NCBI GenBank assembly: GCA_965227335.1
Contig: CBDDFV010000009.1
Span: 558,001-622,000 of the forward strand
DNA: 64,000 nt
Origin: CBDDFV01 sp965227335
GTDB taxonomy: Bacteria; Planctomycetota; Phycisphaerae; Phycisphaerales; SM1A02
Direction: 5' to 3'
Shown in pieces: positions 9,874-19,783 of this stretch. Under the pieces are notes generated by a model, which saw only the letters and a list, made by a program, of their open reading frames with translations, made no database searches and was not told the DNA's origin. The translations under genes were made by a program, and so were the position numbers. Position 1 is the first letter of the stretch. The number at the start of each line of letters is the position of its first letter.

Positions 9874-11169
9874 CTAGTGGACGTCGCCCGGCTCGTCCTG
9901 TCCCGGCGGCCCCTTCAACGCCTCGACGAGTTCCGGTCCCAGCCACGCCGTCAACGAGGCCGGGCAATCGGGTCGACGGAGCAGGTCGCGCAGGATGATG
10001 TCGATCCGGACGCCCTCGTTGTACCGGTAGACGCCGCCGACCGGTTTCGGATCAGTCGCACGATGCAGGCCGATCAGACGCCACTCGTTGTCAAACAGGG
10101 GCGAGCCGCTGGATCCCACCATCGTGTCGGTCAGGTACCGCAGACGTCCCTCGGGCTGAATGGATACGAGTCGGTTCTCCTGGATCGCGAGCCGCTTGCT
10201 CATGCCCCAGGGGTGCTGAATGATGTTGACCCGCATCTCGGGGAGATACGTGACGTCGGGACGGAGCCGGATGGGGGGGCGGACCCTCGGGGCGGGCACG
10301 GCCGGCGTCGCTCGGACCACGGCGTAGTCATACCGGTCCGACGCGACGTAGACCGATCCGTCCAGCGTCCACATCTCCGCGTCGTCGTACGCGCCGTCGG
10401 CGTCGTCGTAATCGAAGAACACCCGCCGAAATCGCACGACGGACCGGCGGGGCAGGACGTGGCGGTTCGTGAGCACGAGATCCGGGGCGATGAGAAAACA
10501 GGTGGCCTCCCCCTTGTCGAAATCCCCGTCCGGCCGCCGACTCGTCGTCGTCACATGCCCGACGGCGGGGTGCCGACGCTGCCCCCGGGCGAGAAACGAG
10601 ATCGGGACGATCTGGTTCCGCCCGATCAGCATGCGATGGTCCGGCTGCGACGGGACGGCGCGCACGTTGTCCAACTCCACCGGATCCAGGTCCGGAGCGA
10701 TGGCCGGCAGATCGACGGGCGCGGTCTCGTCGATGATGCGAAGCGGCCCGAACCCCCACGCCCCGAACTCGCGTCGATCAAGCTCCGCGATCAGCTCGCG
10801 CAGCTCATCCGGACGATCGTTGCTGACGAGGTTCGCCAGGTGGGCGTAGACGTCTTGGGACAACTCGCGTCGGGCGATCGCGTTCGTCAGCGCGTTCAGA
10901 TCATCGGCGGCGACGCCGAGTCCGTCCCGGACGCCGGCCAGCACCGTCATCTCGTTCGCATAGTCGGGCGTCAGCGCGTTCAGGTCATCGAGCGTTCCGT
11001 CGATTTCGTCGAGGCGCCCGGCCGGGCCGCCGGTGGCGAGCAGTTCCGCCGCCTCGGCGCGGGTCGCGCCGGTGGCCGCGTCGGAGGTCGGAGTGACCTC
11101 GCCGGAGCGACAGCCGCCGACCAGTCCGACGGCGACGACCAGCATCAGGCCCGGCGGCCGTCTCGACAT
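9874..11169 (-). CDS. Lipoprotein trypsin-like serine protease
   Basis: An exported serine protease of the trypsin/S1 fold. ATG 11169 overlaps the upstream TGA (TGATG) with AAGGA 6 bases before it; a GTG three bases earlier is the alternative. The signal peptide ends in the lipobox LVGGC, so it should be lipid-anchored. Residues 25-150 are helical and acidic with no recognisable domain. The catalytic triad is visible: LTNRHVL (His), YDYAVVR (Asp) and TMVGSSGSPLF (nucleophile Ser), with AIAPDL-type strands before the His. About 431 residues. It sits between another lipoprotein and a membrane protein in a translationally coupled run, which suggests they act together at the envelope; the substrate is unknown. 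Confidence 0.85.
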   Translation of the reverse strand: MSRRPPGLMLVVAVGLVGGCRSGEVTPTSDAATGATRAEAAELLATGGPAGRLDEIDGTLDDLNALTPDYANEMTVLAGVRDGLGVAADDLNALTNAIARRELSQDVYAHLANLVSNDRPDELRELIAELDRREFGAWGFGPLRIIDETAPVDLPAIAPDLDPVELDNVRAVPSQPDHRMLIGRNQIVPISFLARGQRRHPAVGHVTTTSRRPDGDFDKGEATCFLIAPDLVLTNRHVLPRRSVVRFRRVFFDYDDADGAYDDAEMWTLDGSVYVASDRYDYAVVRATPAVPAPRVRPPIRLRPDVTYLPEMRVNIIQHPWGMSKRLAIQENRLVSIQPEGRLRYLTDTMVGSSGSPLFDNEWRLIGLHRATDPKPVGGVYRYNEGVRIDIILRDLLRRPDCPASLTAWLGPELVEALKGPPGQDEPGDVH

Positions 11170-12182
11170 CACCCGTCCTTCAACAGGTCGTTCAGAGCGT
11201 CGATGATCCCCTGGAGATCCCCGGCGTCGCCGTCGCTGTCGCCGATGAGCTTGAGCAATTGCTCCAGAATCGCGTTCCTGACGTTCTCGTCCCCGACGTA
11301 CCCGGCGAACTTCGTCAGTTGCGCGCCCAACTCGTCCGATTCGGCGACTTCGACCCGAACGACGTACACGCCCAGCCCGTACTCATCGGTCAGGCTCTTG
11401 TTCCCGTTCTGGTCCTCGACGGTGGCGCTTCGTTTCGTCCGACGCGGCACCGGGAGCCAGTGCGTCCCGGCCGCTCGCAGCGGGCCCGCCTCACCCTTCG
11501 TCCATTCGTGCCCGAACGAGATGTCGTTGAGCGTGATCGGCGGGGCGGCCACGGTCTCCACTCGCGAGGTCGTGACCGCGCCGTCCTCACCGTCGGTGAT
11601 CTCCACGAAGAAGAAGTCAAGGAAGACCCTGATCTCGAGATCGATGGTGTCGTCGTTCTTCCGGGTCTTCGCCGCGCCCTTCTTCAACGTGAACGCGGCC
11701 GGCGCGAGGCGGAAGTGCGAACCGTCCGCCGCGCCCGCGACGTCGTAGTCGAGCGCCATCGCGAGGGCGTCCTTGTCGTCGTCGTCGCGGTAGTGCCGGG
11801 CGATGCGGATTGTCTTCAGGTTGATCGCGGCGTCGCGTGTCCGGTCCTGATAGAAGAAGTCATCGACGACGGCGCCGTTGTACGCCGCGGTGTAGCGGGC
11901 GGCTTCGCGTTCAACCTCCGCCTTCACGAACTTCAGCGTCTGTTCGATCACCAGCGGGGCCAGCGCGGCGATGAGCGCGGTCGATTCCACGGCGGCGTCG
12001 TCCGCTCCGGTCCACGGCGGGGGGTCGGATCGGTGATGCGTCAGTGAAATGTCCAGATACGACCCCGTCAGCTTCTCGCTGTCCGGGTGCGCTTTCACCC
12101 AGCTCCGGCCGCACCCGCTCATGAGCATGACCATCGCCGCCATCGTCGCCGCTGACCGCACCGCTCGTCCCCACCATCTCAT
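11169..12182 (-). CDS. Hypothetical lipoprotein, first gene of the protease operon
   Basis: 337 residues, family not recognised. The N-terminus MRWWGRAVRSAATMAAMVML ends in the lipobox LMSGC, predicting a lipid-anchored envelope protein. The mature part has a helical segment (ALAPLVIEQTLKFVKAEVER), a region of beta character with FLDFFFVEITDG, and a C-terminal helical tail rich in Asp and Leu. The stop overlaps the start of the protease gene, so the two are probably co-translated. The 149 bases upstream to the endonuclease gene hold no obvious promoter. Confidence 0.75.
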   Translation of the reverse strand: MRWWGRAVRSAATMAAMVMLMSGCGRSWVKAHPDSEKLTGSYLDISLTHHRSDPPPWTGADDAAVESTALIAALAPLVIEQTLKFVKAEVEREAARYTAAYNGAVVDDFFYQDRTRDAAINLKTIRIARHYRDDDDKDALAMALDYDVAGAADGSHFRLAPAAFTLKKGAAKTRKNDDTIDLEIRVFLDFFFVEITDGEDGAVTTSRVETVAAPPITLNDISFGHEWTKGEAGPLRAAGTHWLPVPRRTKRSATVEDQNGNKSLTDEYGLGVYVVRVEVAESDELGAQLTKFAGYVGDENVRNAILEQLLKLIGDSDGDAGDLQGIIDALNDLLKDG

Positions 12183-12331
12183 GATGTCGCTCTCGAATCC
12201 CCGGGATCCCTGGCGTGTCGTCCCGGCGACCCCCGCCGGACGTCACGAACACCGTACCGGCGTGTTCGCCGACCAACAAACATTCGTTTTGCAGATTGAT
12301 GCAGGCGAATGGGTCGGGGCGGCCGGGGCCT

Positions 12332-13816
12332 CTACTTTGTTCGAATGTCCACCACCACCGGCAGGTGATCCGACGCCCGCGTCGTGTCGTCCATCCGGAG
12401 TTCGCCGGCGAGCAATGCGGTTTCGCCGAGGTCAGCGGTGTCGAGCACGAAGGTCTGCACGGTTTCGATCGTCCGCGGGTGATGCAGCACGTAGTCGAGT
12501 CGTCCGGGCAGGAACGACGACGACGCGGTCTGCCACGTCGCGTTCGAGGCGCCGTCGAGCTGCCGGGGCTCGACGATCGTCAGCCGGCCCGAGGTGCGGG
12601 CGAGCGTTTCCAGCGGACGCGATCCGCCCACGAGATTGAGATCGCCGGCGACGATGACGCCCGCCCCGGGCGTCGGTCGGAGTTCACGGGTGATCGCGGC
12701 GCCGAGGGCCGTGGCTTCGGCCATGCGGTCGCGGTCCTCCCGGCTGTCGATGTGACCGCAGCATTTCAGATGGGTGGAGACGACGAGGACGGGTCGCCCG
12801 CCGATGTTGACCCACATGCCGGCGGCCCGCACGTCGCGACGCGAATCCTCGCGCTGGACGGCGTCGAGATGCTGCGTGGGACGGCTCTCGAGCCGACTGG
12901 CGACGGCGCACCGGAGATTCCCGCCCCGGCTCCCGAAGACGACGTTCCACGTGGCGTCGGGACCGGCGGGAACCATGCCGTTCAGGAACGACGCGATCTT
13001 CTCGGCCGAGTCCTTGTTGCTCAGTTCCTGGAACAGGATCACGTCGGCGTCGAGCGCACGCAGCACGCGGGCGAACGGTTCGGGATGTTTGAAGATGGCG
13101 CTGAACTCGACGTTCCAGGAGACGATGCGGGCGGCGTCGTCCGGGCAGGGCGGCAGGGAGGCGGTCGATATCGGCGGGGCCGGGCCGCGGGCGACGAGGC
13201 TGGCGGTCGCCGGTCCAGCCGCGTCGATCGGCTCGTCGTCCGGTCCGAGGACGGTCGCCGCGAGCCTGGCGGCGGGGCCGGGGAAGCCCGACCATCCTGT
13301 CGCGTGACGGGCGAGCCGGAACTCGACGACGGGACCGGCGACGGTCGGCGCCAGCAGCAGGTCGAGGGCGCCGGAGTCGGTCTCGCGCGCGCGGCCGCGG
13401 GCGTCGAAGACGGTCAGTTCCGCGCCGGAGCCGTGCGTCGCGTCGCGTCGCGATTTCGGCGCGAAGGTCACCTGCAGATCGACCCCCGCCAGACCGAATC
13501 GCGTCGCCCCGGTGGCGGCGTCGTTGTCGCTGTCGAAGAGGAGAACGAGGGGCGCCGTGAGACGCTGGATGTTCATGCGGCGGCCGAAACCGAGACCGAT
13601 GTAGACCCAGTGCTCATCGCTGGTGATCTGGATCTCGCCGATGTCGGCGGGCGCGGCGGCGGGGACGTCGTCGCGGTCGCTGATCGCCGGCGCCACGCCG
13701 CGCCAGTCGTCGAAATCACCGTCGAGGACGATCGGCGGATTGGCGACGGCGGCGGCGGCGTACGAGACGAGCAGCAGCAGGGCGGTCGCCGCGGCGCGGG
13801 GGGGATTTCGGAACAT
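12332..13816 (-). CDS. Secreted CBM9-like plus endonuclease/exonuclease/phosphatase protein
   Basis: 494 residues from ATG 13816, which has GAGGAGGA about 8 bases upstream; the open frame extends further but antisense to the divergent gene at 13856. A signal peptide (RAAATALLLLVSYAAAAVA) is followed by a CBM9/DOMON-like beta domain at about 25-150 (VLDGDFDDW, DEHWVYIGLGFG, LLFDSDNDAATG). The C-terminal domain from about 235 is of the EEP superfamily: VSWNVEF, VILFQELSNKD (metal-binding Glu), STHLKCCG, VAGDLNLVGG and a final ASDHLPVVVDI with the catalytic His. It is probably an exported metal-dependent phosphodiesterase or nuclease; the substrate cannot be told from sequence. Confidence 0.88.
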   Translation of the reverse strand: MFRNPPRAAATALLLLVSYAAAAVANPPIVLDGDFDDWRGVAPAISDRDDVPAAAPADIGEIQITSDEHWVYIGLGFGRRMNIQRLTAPLVLLFDSDNDAATGATRFGLAGVDLQVTFAPKSRRDATHGSGAELTVFDARGRARETDSGALDLLLAPTVAGPVVEFRLARHATGWSGFPGPAARLAATVLGPDDEPIDAAGPATASLVARGPAPPISTASLPPCPDDAARIVSWNVEFSAIFKHPEPFARVLRALDADVILFQELSNKDSAEKIASFLNGMVPAGPDATWNVVFGSRGGNLRCAVASRLESRPTQHLDAVQREDSRRDVRAAGMWVNIGGRPVLVVSTHLKCCGHIDSREDRDRMAEATALGAAITRELRPTPGAGVIVAGDLNLVGGSRPLETLARTSGRLTIVEPRQLDGASNATWQTASSSFLPGRLDYVLHHPRTIETVQTFVLDTADLGETALLAGELRMDDTTRASDHLPVVVDIRTK

Positions 13817-13855
13817 CTCGCGTCCTCCTCGGGGGCTTGAACGTATGGTACTGCC

Positions 13856-14869
13856 ATGAAGGACGCTTCGACACGGGAGGACATTCCACTCGACGTGTGC
13901 GCAGCCGCTTTCGAGCCCGATTCGGACGCCGAGCCGGACGCCGGCGAGCCGGTCCTGACCGTGGTTGAGGCCGGACGAACGACCGGCGCGGTGAGCTGTC
14001 CGCGGTGTGGCTACGACCAGCGGGGGGTGGTCTCGCAGTGGAGGGCGTCGTGTCCGCTGACCGGCCGGTGCACCGAGTGCGGGCTGGCGTTCGACTGGAT
14101 CGAAGTGTTCACCGAGCGCGAGGCGCCCGCCTGGTGCATCGAGTCGCCCTACCGCGCGGGGGCGATCGACGCCGTCATCGGCTGGTTCGGCACGGTCGTG
14201 CGCGCCGTCTGGCCGTGGGGATTCTGGGGACGACTGCGGCTTTCGCACGAGGTCGCGGGCGGACGACTGGCGCTGTTCGTGCTGCTTTGCGCGGCCTGCC
14301 TCTGGTTGACCTTCGCACTGCAGGCGGCCGCCCTCGCGATGGTCGACGGCTTTTCGCCGAGTCAGGGCCTGTTCGTCGCACTGGTCCCGCTCTCCACCCA
14401 GCCGATTGACGTCGGCGATCCGTGGAGCGCGGCGGCGGGGGCGTGGCGACTGTCGACGCCGCTGGACTTTTCGATCGAGGTCCTGCAGCGAGGCGGCGTC
14501 CTGACGTTGGGTGCGATGATCTTCTTCGCGTGCGGGACGCTTGTCTTTCTGCTGTTGCCCGCGTCGCGTCGACGGGCGAAGGTGCGGTGGGCGCATATCG
14601 GGCGGATCGTCGCCTACGGGGCGGTGCTGCCGGTGGCCATGCTGACGGTGGGATGGATCGGCGTGTTCTCCCCCGGGCAGCTCTTCTCGTTCCTCGGGAT
14701 GGCGGTCGCGATGATCACGGCGGTCGTGTTCTGCTTTGTGTTCTGGATGGCCGCGATCCACCGCTACCTGCGGATCCCGAACGCCTGGGCGGTGGCCCTT
14801 TCCATGGTCTTCTTCGGGGTGCTCATCCCGCCGGTCGTGATCGTCATCCTGGTCACCTTTGTCGAATGA
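13856..14869 (+). CDS. Zinc-ribbon multi-pass membrane protein
   Basis: 337 residues, function unknown. A soluble acidic N-terminus of about 45 residues precedes a zinc ribbon formed by CPRCGYDQRG and GRCTECGL (two CxxC pairs at about 48-74). After residue 130 come about five membrane helices (for example LALFVLLCAACLWLTFALQA, GAMIFFACGTLVFLLLPA, MAVAMITAVVFCFVFWMA and the last LSMVFFGVLIPPVVIVILV). Proteins of this CPxCGYD type are common in planctomycetes. It is divergent from the endonuclease gene with 39 bases between starts, so the two share a control region. Confidence 0.8.
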   Translation: MKDASTREDIPLDVCAAAFEPDSDAEPDAGEPVLTVVEAGRTTGAVSCPRCGYDQRGVVSQWRASCPLTGRCTECGLAFDWIEVFTEREAPAWCIESPYRAGAIDAVIGWFGTVVRAVWPWGFWGRLRLSHEVAGGRLALFVLLCAACLWLTFALQAAALAMVDGFSPSQGLFVALVPLSTQPIDVGDPWSAAAGAWRLSTPLDFSIEVLQRGGVLTLGAMIFFACGTLVFLLLPASRRRAKVRWAHIGRIVAYGAVLPVAMLTVGWIGVFSPGQLFSFLGMAVAMITAVVFCFVFWMAAIHRYLRIPNAWAVALSMVFFGVLIPPVVIVILVTFVE

Positions 14870-14942
14870 CGGGACGATGCTCGGGCGTGGTTGCCGCCTC
14901 GCAACGCGTGCGGCGAGGGGGTGGGGCCGCTACTATCAGGAC

Positions 14943-16250
<1,308 letters not shown>

Positions 16251-16270
16251 CCCGGGGGTTGATCTGACGC

Positions 16271-16957
16271 ATGCTGCTTTCGGTGGTCATCCCGGTCTAC
16301 AACGAGGCGCCGACCGTGGAGGATCTGGTCGACCGGGTGCTCGCCACGCCGGTCGAGAAGGAAGTGGTCATTGTCGACGACTGCTCGACGGACGGCTCGC
16401 GGGAAATCCTGGAGCGACTGGCCGGGGCGGATGATCGGATCCGCCTGGTGCGTCACGAGGCGAATCGCGGCAAGGGCGCCGCGTTGCAGACGGGTTTCGA
16501 CGCGGTCGAGGGCGACGTGGTGCTCGTGCAGGATGCGGATCTGGAGTACGACCCCGGTGAGTATCCGAAGCTGCTGAAGCCGATCGAGGACGGCCGCGCG
16601 GACGTGGTGTACGGCTCGCGTTTTCTGGGCAGCGAGTCGCGTCGGGCGATCCGGTTCTGGCACTACCTCGGCAACCGCGGGCTGACGTTCATCTCGAACT
16701 GCTTCACGAACCTGTACCTGACCGACATGGAGACGTGTTACAAGGTCTTCCGGCGCGAGGTGCTCGATCAGATCCGCATCGAGGAGAACGCGTTCGGCGT
16801 CGAGCCGGAGATCACGGCGAAGGTGTCAAAGCTCGGGTGTCGCGTGTACGAAGTGGCGATCACGTACAACGGTCGATCGTACGGCGAGGGGAAGAAGATC
16901 GGGGTGCGGGACGGGTTCGAGGCGTTGTGGTGTATTGTGAAATACAACCTGCGGTAG
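16271..16957 (+). CDS. Family 2 glycosyltransferase, dolichyl-phosphate-mannose-synthase-like
   Basis: 228 residues, a single GT-A domain without membrane helices. LSVVIPVYNEAPTVEDLVDRV starts the nucleotide-binding fold, VVIVDDCSTDGSREIL and VLVQDADLEYDP hold the metal-binding Asp residues, and DVVYGSRFLGSES and METCYKVFRREVLDQI are typical of the DPM1-like subgroup that transfers sugars to polyprenyl phosphate. It ends in GRSYGEGKKIGVRDGFEALW, also usual there. It probably glycosylates a lipid carrier for surface glycans; the sugar is unknown. Confidence 0.9.
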   Translation: MLLSVVIPVYNEAPTVEDLVDRVLATPVEKEVVIVDDCSTDGSREILERLAGADDRIRLVRHEANRGKGAALQTGFDAVEGDVVLVQDADLEYDPGEYPKLLKPIEDGRADVVYGSRFLGSESRRAIRFWHYLGNRGLTFISNCFTNLYLTDMETCYKVFRREVLDQIRIEENAFGVEPEITAKVSKLGCRVYEVAITYNGRSYGEGKKIGVRDGFEALWCIVKYNLR

Positions 16958-16964
16958 GGGGCGG

Positions 16965-16992
16965 GCGCTGGGCGTTGGGCGTCAGGCGTTGG
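16965..16992 (+). repeat. 7-bp tandem repeat, four units
   Basis: GCGCTGG, GCGTTGG, GCGTCAG and GCGTTGG follow each other without gaps, just after the glycosyltransferase stop and before the less GC-rich gene at 17020. Confidence 0.65.
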
Positions 16993-17019
16993 GGGTGACG
17001 GTTGGGCGACGGTGACGAC

Positions 17020-17472
17020 ATGTCTGATCTCGTGGAGCGGATCTTCGAGGCGTTCGTGTCCGCGCCGTACCCGGGAGATGACAATATTTGCAAGACGGAG
17101 TGGGATGAAGGTGTCTCGGACTACTTCCGTGGGACCACCGCGCGTGGCCACGATCCGGCAGATCTGCACTGGCATTTAGTCGCACTCTCATTCTTTACTG
17201 ATGAGGCCTTCCGCTACTGGCTGCCGGCGTTCATGCAGGCCGAGTTGGAGGCGCCGGAGGTTACGGACTCGATCGCACATGACATGGTGAGAAGCTTCGC
17301 TGATTCGTCATGGCGGTATCGGCAGTTCGAGCTCGGGGAACTGGCGGTGATCGCGTTGTTCTTCCGGGAGTGCCATCGTCGGTATGGCGGCGACGATGAC
17401 GAGTGCGCGTTTGCGCGAGCGGATCGTCGTATCACGGCGTTTCTTGCCAAGAGATCGGCCGGGGCGGAGTGA
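17020..17472 (+). CDS. Small acidic protein resembling DUF6714
   Basis: 150 residues from ATG 17020 (a TTG 18 bases earlier is possible). The segment SFFTDEAFRYWLPAFMQAEL resembles the core of DUF6714-type proteins, whose function is unknown. It contains no signal peptide or membrane helix. Its codons are visibly less GC-biased than those of its neighbours (gacaatatttgcaag, ggcatttagtcgca), and short tandem repeats flank it on both sides (16965-16992 and 17536-17580). This suggests relatively recent acquisition. Confidence 0.7.
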   Translation: MSDLVERIFEAFVSAPYPGDDNICKTEWDEGVSDYFRGTTARGHDPADLHWHLVALSFFTDEAFRYWLPAFMQAELEAPEVTDSIAHDMVRSFADSSWRYRQFELGELAVIALFFRECHRRYGGDDDECAFARADRRITAFLAKRSAGAE

Positions 17473-17535
17473 TGCGCGGGCGATCGTGCAGGTGGGTGGC
17501 GGGCGGCGGTCATGCGCACCCAAGCCCCCCGCTCT

Positions 17536-17580
17536 GCGGGGGGACGCGGTGCGGGGGGACGCGGTGCGGGGGGCCGCGGT
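17536..17580 (+). repeat. 15-bp tandem repeat, three units
   Basis: The unit GCGGGGGGACGCGGT occurs twice exactly and a third time with one change (GCGGGGGGCCGCGGT). It lies directly after a reverse-orientation palindrome (AAGCCCCCCGCTCTGCGGGGGG) in the convergent gap between 17472 and trmL. Confidence 0.8.
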
Positions 17581-17671
17581 GCGATCGTCAGTTGATGTGG
17601 TGTCGTCAGGTCGCGTCGGTGGATCATGTTCGCTCACTGGCAACGCTCGGCGGCGGATGTCCGGGGGTTGT

Positions 17672-17766
17672 CCCCCGGCGGAGCCGGGGGCTTGGGTCGC
17701 GTCCCCGCGTCGCCGCACGTCGGGGGACGCTCGGGGCTCAACCCCCGGCGGAGCCGGGGGCTGGGG
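17672..17766 (+). repeat. Two palindromic GGCGGAGCC repeats 70 bp apart
   Basis: CCCCCGGCGGAGCCGGGGGC occurs at 17672 and again at 17742, each followed by CTTGGG or CTGGGG. Each copy can form a strong hairpin. They sit in the tail-to-tail space before the trmL stop codon at 17767. Confidence 0.85.
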
Positions 17767-18288
17767 TTACCCGTCCAACTGGCGGAGTCCCTCGTAGACG
17801 GCCGCGCAGACGACGGTCGCAAGATTGAGCGAACGCGCGGCGGGGTTCATCGGGAGGGTGAGGCGGGCCTCGGGGCCGTACGTGTCGTCGACCCAGCGGT
17901 GGATCTCTTCGGGGACGCCGGCGGTCTCCTTGCCGAAGAGCAGGTAGTCGCCAGCGCGCAGGTCCGCTCGCCAGTGGGGCCGGTCGGACTTCGTCGTGTA
18001 GAGCCAGAGGCGTTCGGGACGCTCGGTCTCGAGAAACGCGTCCCACGATTCATGTTCGCGGCAGTCGATGAGATGCCAGTAGTCGAGTCCCGCGCGACGG
18101 CGGGCCTTCTCCGACATGTCGAAAGAGATCGGATGAATGATGTGAAGCGTGCAATGTGCGGCGGCGGCGGTCCGGCCGATGTTGCCGGTGTTGTTCGGGA
18201 TCTCGGGATTGAGCAGGACGATGTGAAAGCGCGGCGCGATCGGCTCGCTGGACGATGGATCGGCGGGGCGGGGCGGCGTCGGGGTCAT
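17767..18288 (-). CDS. trmL: tRNA (cytidine/uridine-34-2'-O)-methyltransferase
   Basis: SPOUT methyltransferase that 2'-O-methylates the wobble base of tRNA-Leu. 173 residues from ATG 18288, close to the usual 157; the longer open frame is antisense-like extension into the upstream gene. Motifs of the trefoil-knot fold: IVLLNPEIPNNTGNIGRTAA at the N-terminus, YLLFGKETAGVPEE and LTLPMNPAARSLNLATVV at the C-terminal knot. It begins 4 bases after the stop of the GH113-like gene upstream, implying one transcript. Confidence 0.93.
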   Translation of the reverse strand: MTPTPPRPADPSSSEPIAPRFHIVLLNPEIPNNTGNIGRTAAAAHCTLHIIHPISFDMSEKARRRAGLDYWHLIDCREHESWDAFLETERPERLWLYTTKSDRPHWRADLRAGDYLLFGKETAGVPEEIHRWVDDTYGPEARLTLPMNPAARSLNLATVVCAAVYEGLRQLDG

Positions 18289-18292
18289 GCGA

Positions 18293-19528
18293 TCACGGCC
18301 TGCGAACAGTCGCGTTCCTGCTGCCGGCGGGCGCGTCGGCATCGACGGCAGGGGGGGCGACAGGGGGGGCGGCAGGAGGCTGATCGGAACGCTGCGAGAC
18401 GCGGGTGCGCCACGCGTCCCCGATGATGCGTTGCATGGCGGGGGTGGACATGATGAAGTCGCCGCGCTGTCGTTCGCCGGGGAACCACTTCCAGAGGAAG
18501 GCGCCGACGAAGGTGTCGTCATGGCGTTCGAGGGCGGCGAGGGCGATGGTCATGCAGCGGCGCTGGATCTCCGCCGCGTTCTCGCCGCCGTTCCGGCCCT
18601 CCCACGGGCGCGAGGCGGCGGTGACGGAGCGGTCGTAGCCGAGTTCGGCGAAGAGGACCTTGCGATGGTAGCGGTCGGCGTAGGCGTCGAGTCGGCGGGC
18701 GAGGTCCGCCCATCCGGCCTCGAGTTCCTCGACCGCGGGGACGTTGGTGTGATTCACCAGCGGGAAGTAGCCCTGCACGCCGATGACGTCGAGATCGTCC
18801 CAGAAGCGGACGCGTTCGTAGCTGTCCCAGTTCGCGGCGTACGTGAGGGGGGCGGGGGTGGTCGCGCGAATCTGTCGGATGATGGCGCGCCAGCGATCGT
18901 CGAACCGGACCGTGCGGTCAAGTTCCGTTCCGACGACGAATGCGTCGGCGTCGCGGGTCAGTTCGGCGACCCGGGTGATCCACGCGGTGTACGTGGTGAA
19001 GAAACGGTCCCACTGTTCGTCGGTTTCGAACTCGATCTCGCCCCGCCATGAGAACGGCGAGCCCCAGTAGGCGATGTGGGGCTTGATCATGATCTTGAGG
19101 CCGAGGGCGTGGGCTTCGCGGATGGGTCGGACGAGCCAGGTCGGGTCGTCGTACATGTCTCGGCCGCGCCGTCCGGTGGAGACCGTCCCGTCGGCGTTGA
19201 TGCCGGCGTACGGGTGGATGGCGATCCAGTTGACGCCGAGGTCCCGGAGCGTGCGCATGGAGGCGACCATGTCATCGGAGCCCCAGAGTTCACCGACGCC
19301 GGGGCAGGAGATCGTCATGCCGCGGACGATGGCGTGGTCGGTGACCACCGGCTGGTCGGCGTCCGGATCATCCGTCACCGCGTCGGCACGCGCCTCGGGC
19401 GCCATTCGCGCCGATGCGTCCTCGGGACCGACCACGCACGCCAGCAGCAGCAGAGCCAGACTGACGAGCGCCAGTGAACCGCCGGTCAGCGACGGAGGCA
19501 GTGGATTGGCGCGGTGAGATGCGAGCAT
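18293..19528 (-). CDS. Secreted GH113-like glycoside hydrolase
   Basis: 411 residues. The N-terminus has a hydrophobic segment (LALVSLALLLLACVV) that may be a signal peptide or lipobox (LLLAC). A TIM-barrel follows: VRGMTISCPG, LGVNWIAIHPYAG, IMIKPHIAYWG, FVVGTELDRT (proposed acid/base Glu), DVIGVQGYFPL and VLFAELGYDR (proposed nucleophile Glu), with FLWKWFPG near the end. This pattern fits the GH113 mannanase-like group and relatives. The last 40 residues are Pro/Ala-rich. Substrate not determinable. It is probably the first gene of a two-gene transcript with trmL. Confidence 0.82.
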   Translation of the reverse strand: MLASHRANPLPPSLTGGSLALVSLALLLLACVVGPEDASARMAPEARADAVTDDPDADQPVVTDHAIVRGMTISCPGVGELWGSDDMVASMRTLRDLGVNWIAIHPYAGINADGTVSTGRRGRDMYDDPTWLVRPIREAHALGLKIMIKPHIAYWGSPFSWRGEIEFETDEQWDRFFTTYTAWITRVAELTRDADAFVVGTELDRTVRFDDRWRAIIRQIRATTPAPLTYAANWDSYERVRFWDDLDVIGVQGYFPLVNHTNVPAVEELEAGWADLARRLDAYADRYHRKVLFAELGYDRSVTAASRPWEGRNGGENAAEIQRRCMTIALAALERHDDTFVGAFLWKWFPGERQRGDFIMSTPAMQRIIGDAWRTRVSQRSDQPPAAPPVAPPAVDADAPAGSRNATVRRP

Positions 19529-19783
19529 GCCGAGGCCCAGCCTTTTCTGGGTGAGGATAGCGCTTCGTGGGACGACGGGCGAGAACCGGCCCGGCGCGGC
19601 CAGCCGCGATCGCTTCCGCCGCCGCTTCGGGTGGAGTCGGAACCGGCCCTTCCCCGCCGCCGACCGCGTGGCCGACCCGGCTTCCGCCGACCGCTTCCCT
19701 GTCCGCCGACGGCGCCCCCGCGACGATTGCGCGACGATCGCATGACAACGTCAGCGGGGTGACCGAGCGCCTCGGGGTCCCGT

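Noticed and set aside
12332..14761. 809-codon version of the endonuclease frame
   Set aside because: The extra 315 codons are antisense to the zinc-ribbon membrane gene, and ATG 13816 has a strong ribosome binding site and signal peptide.
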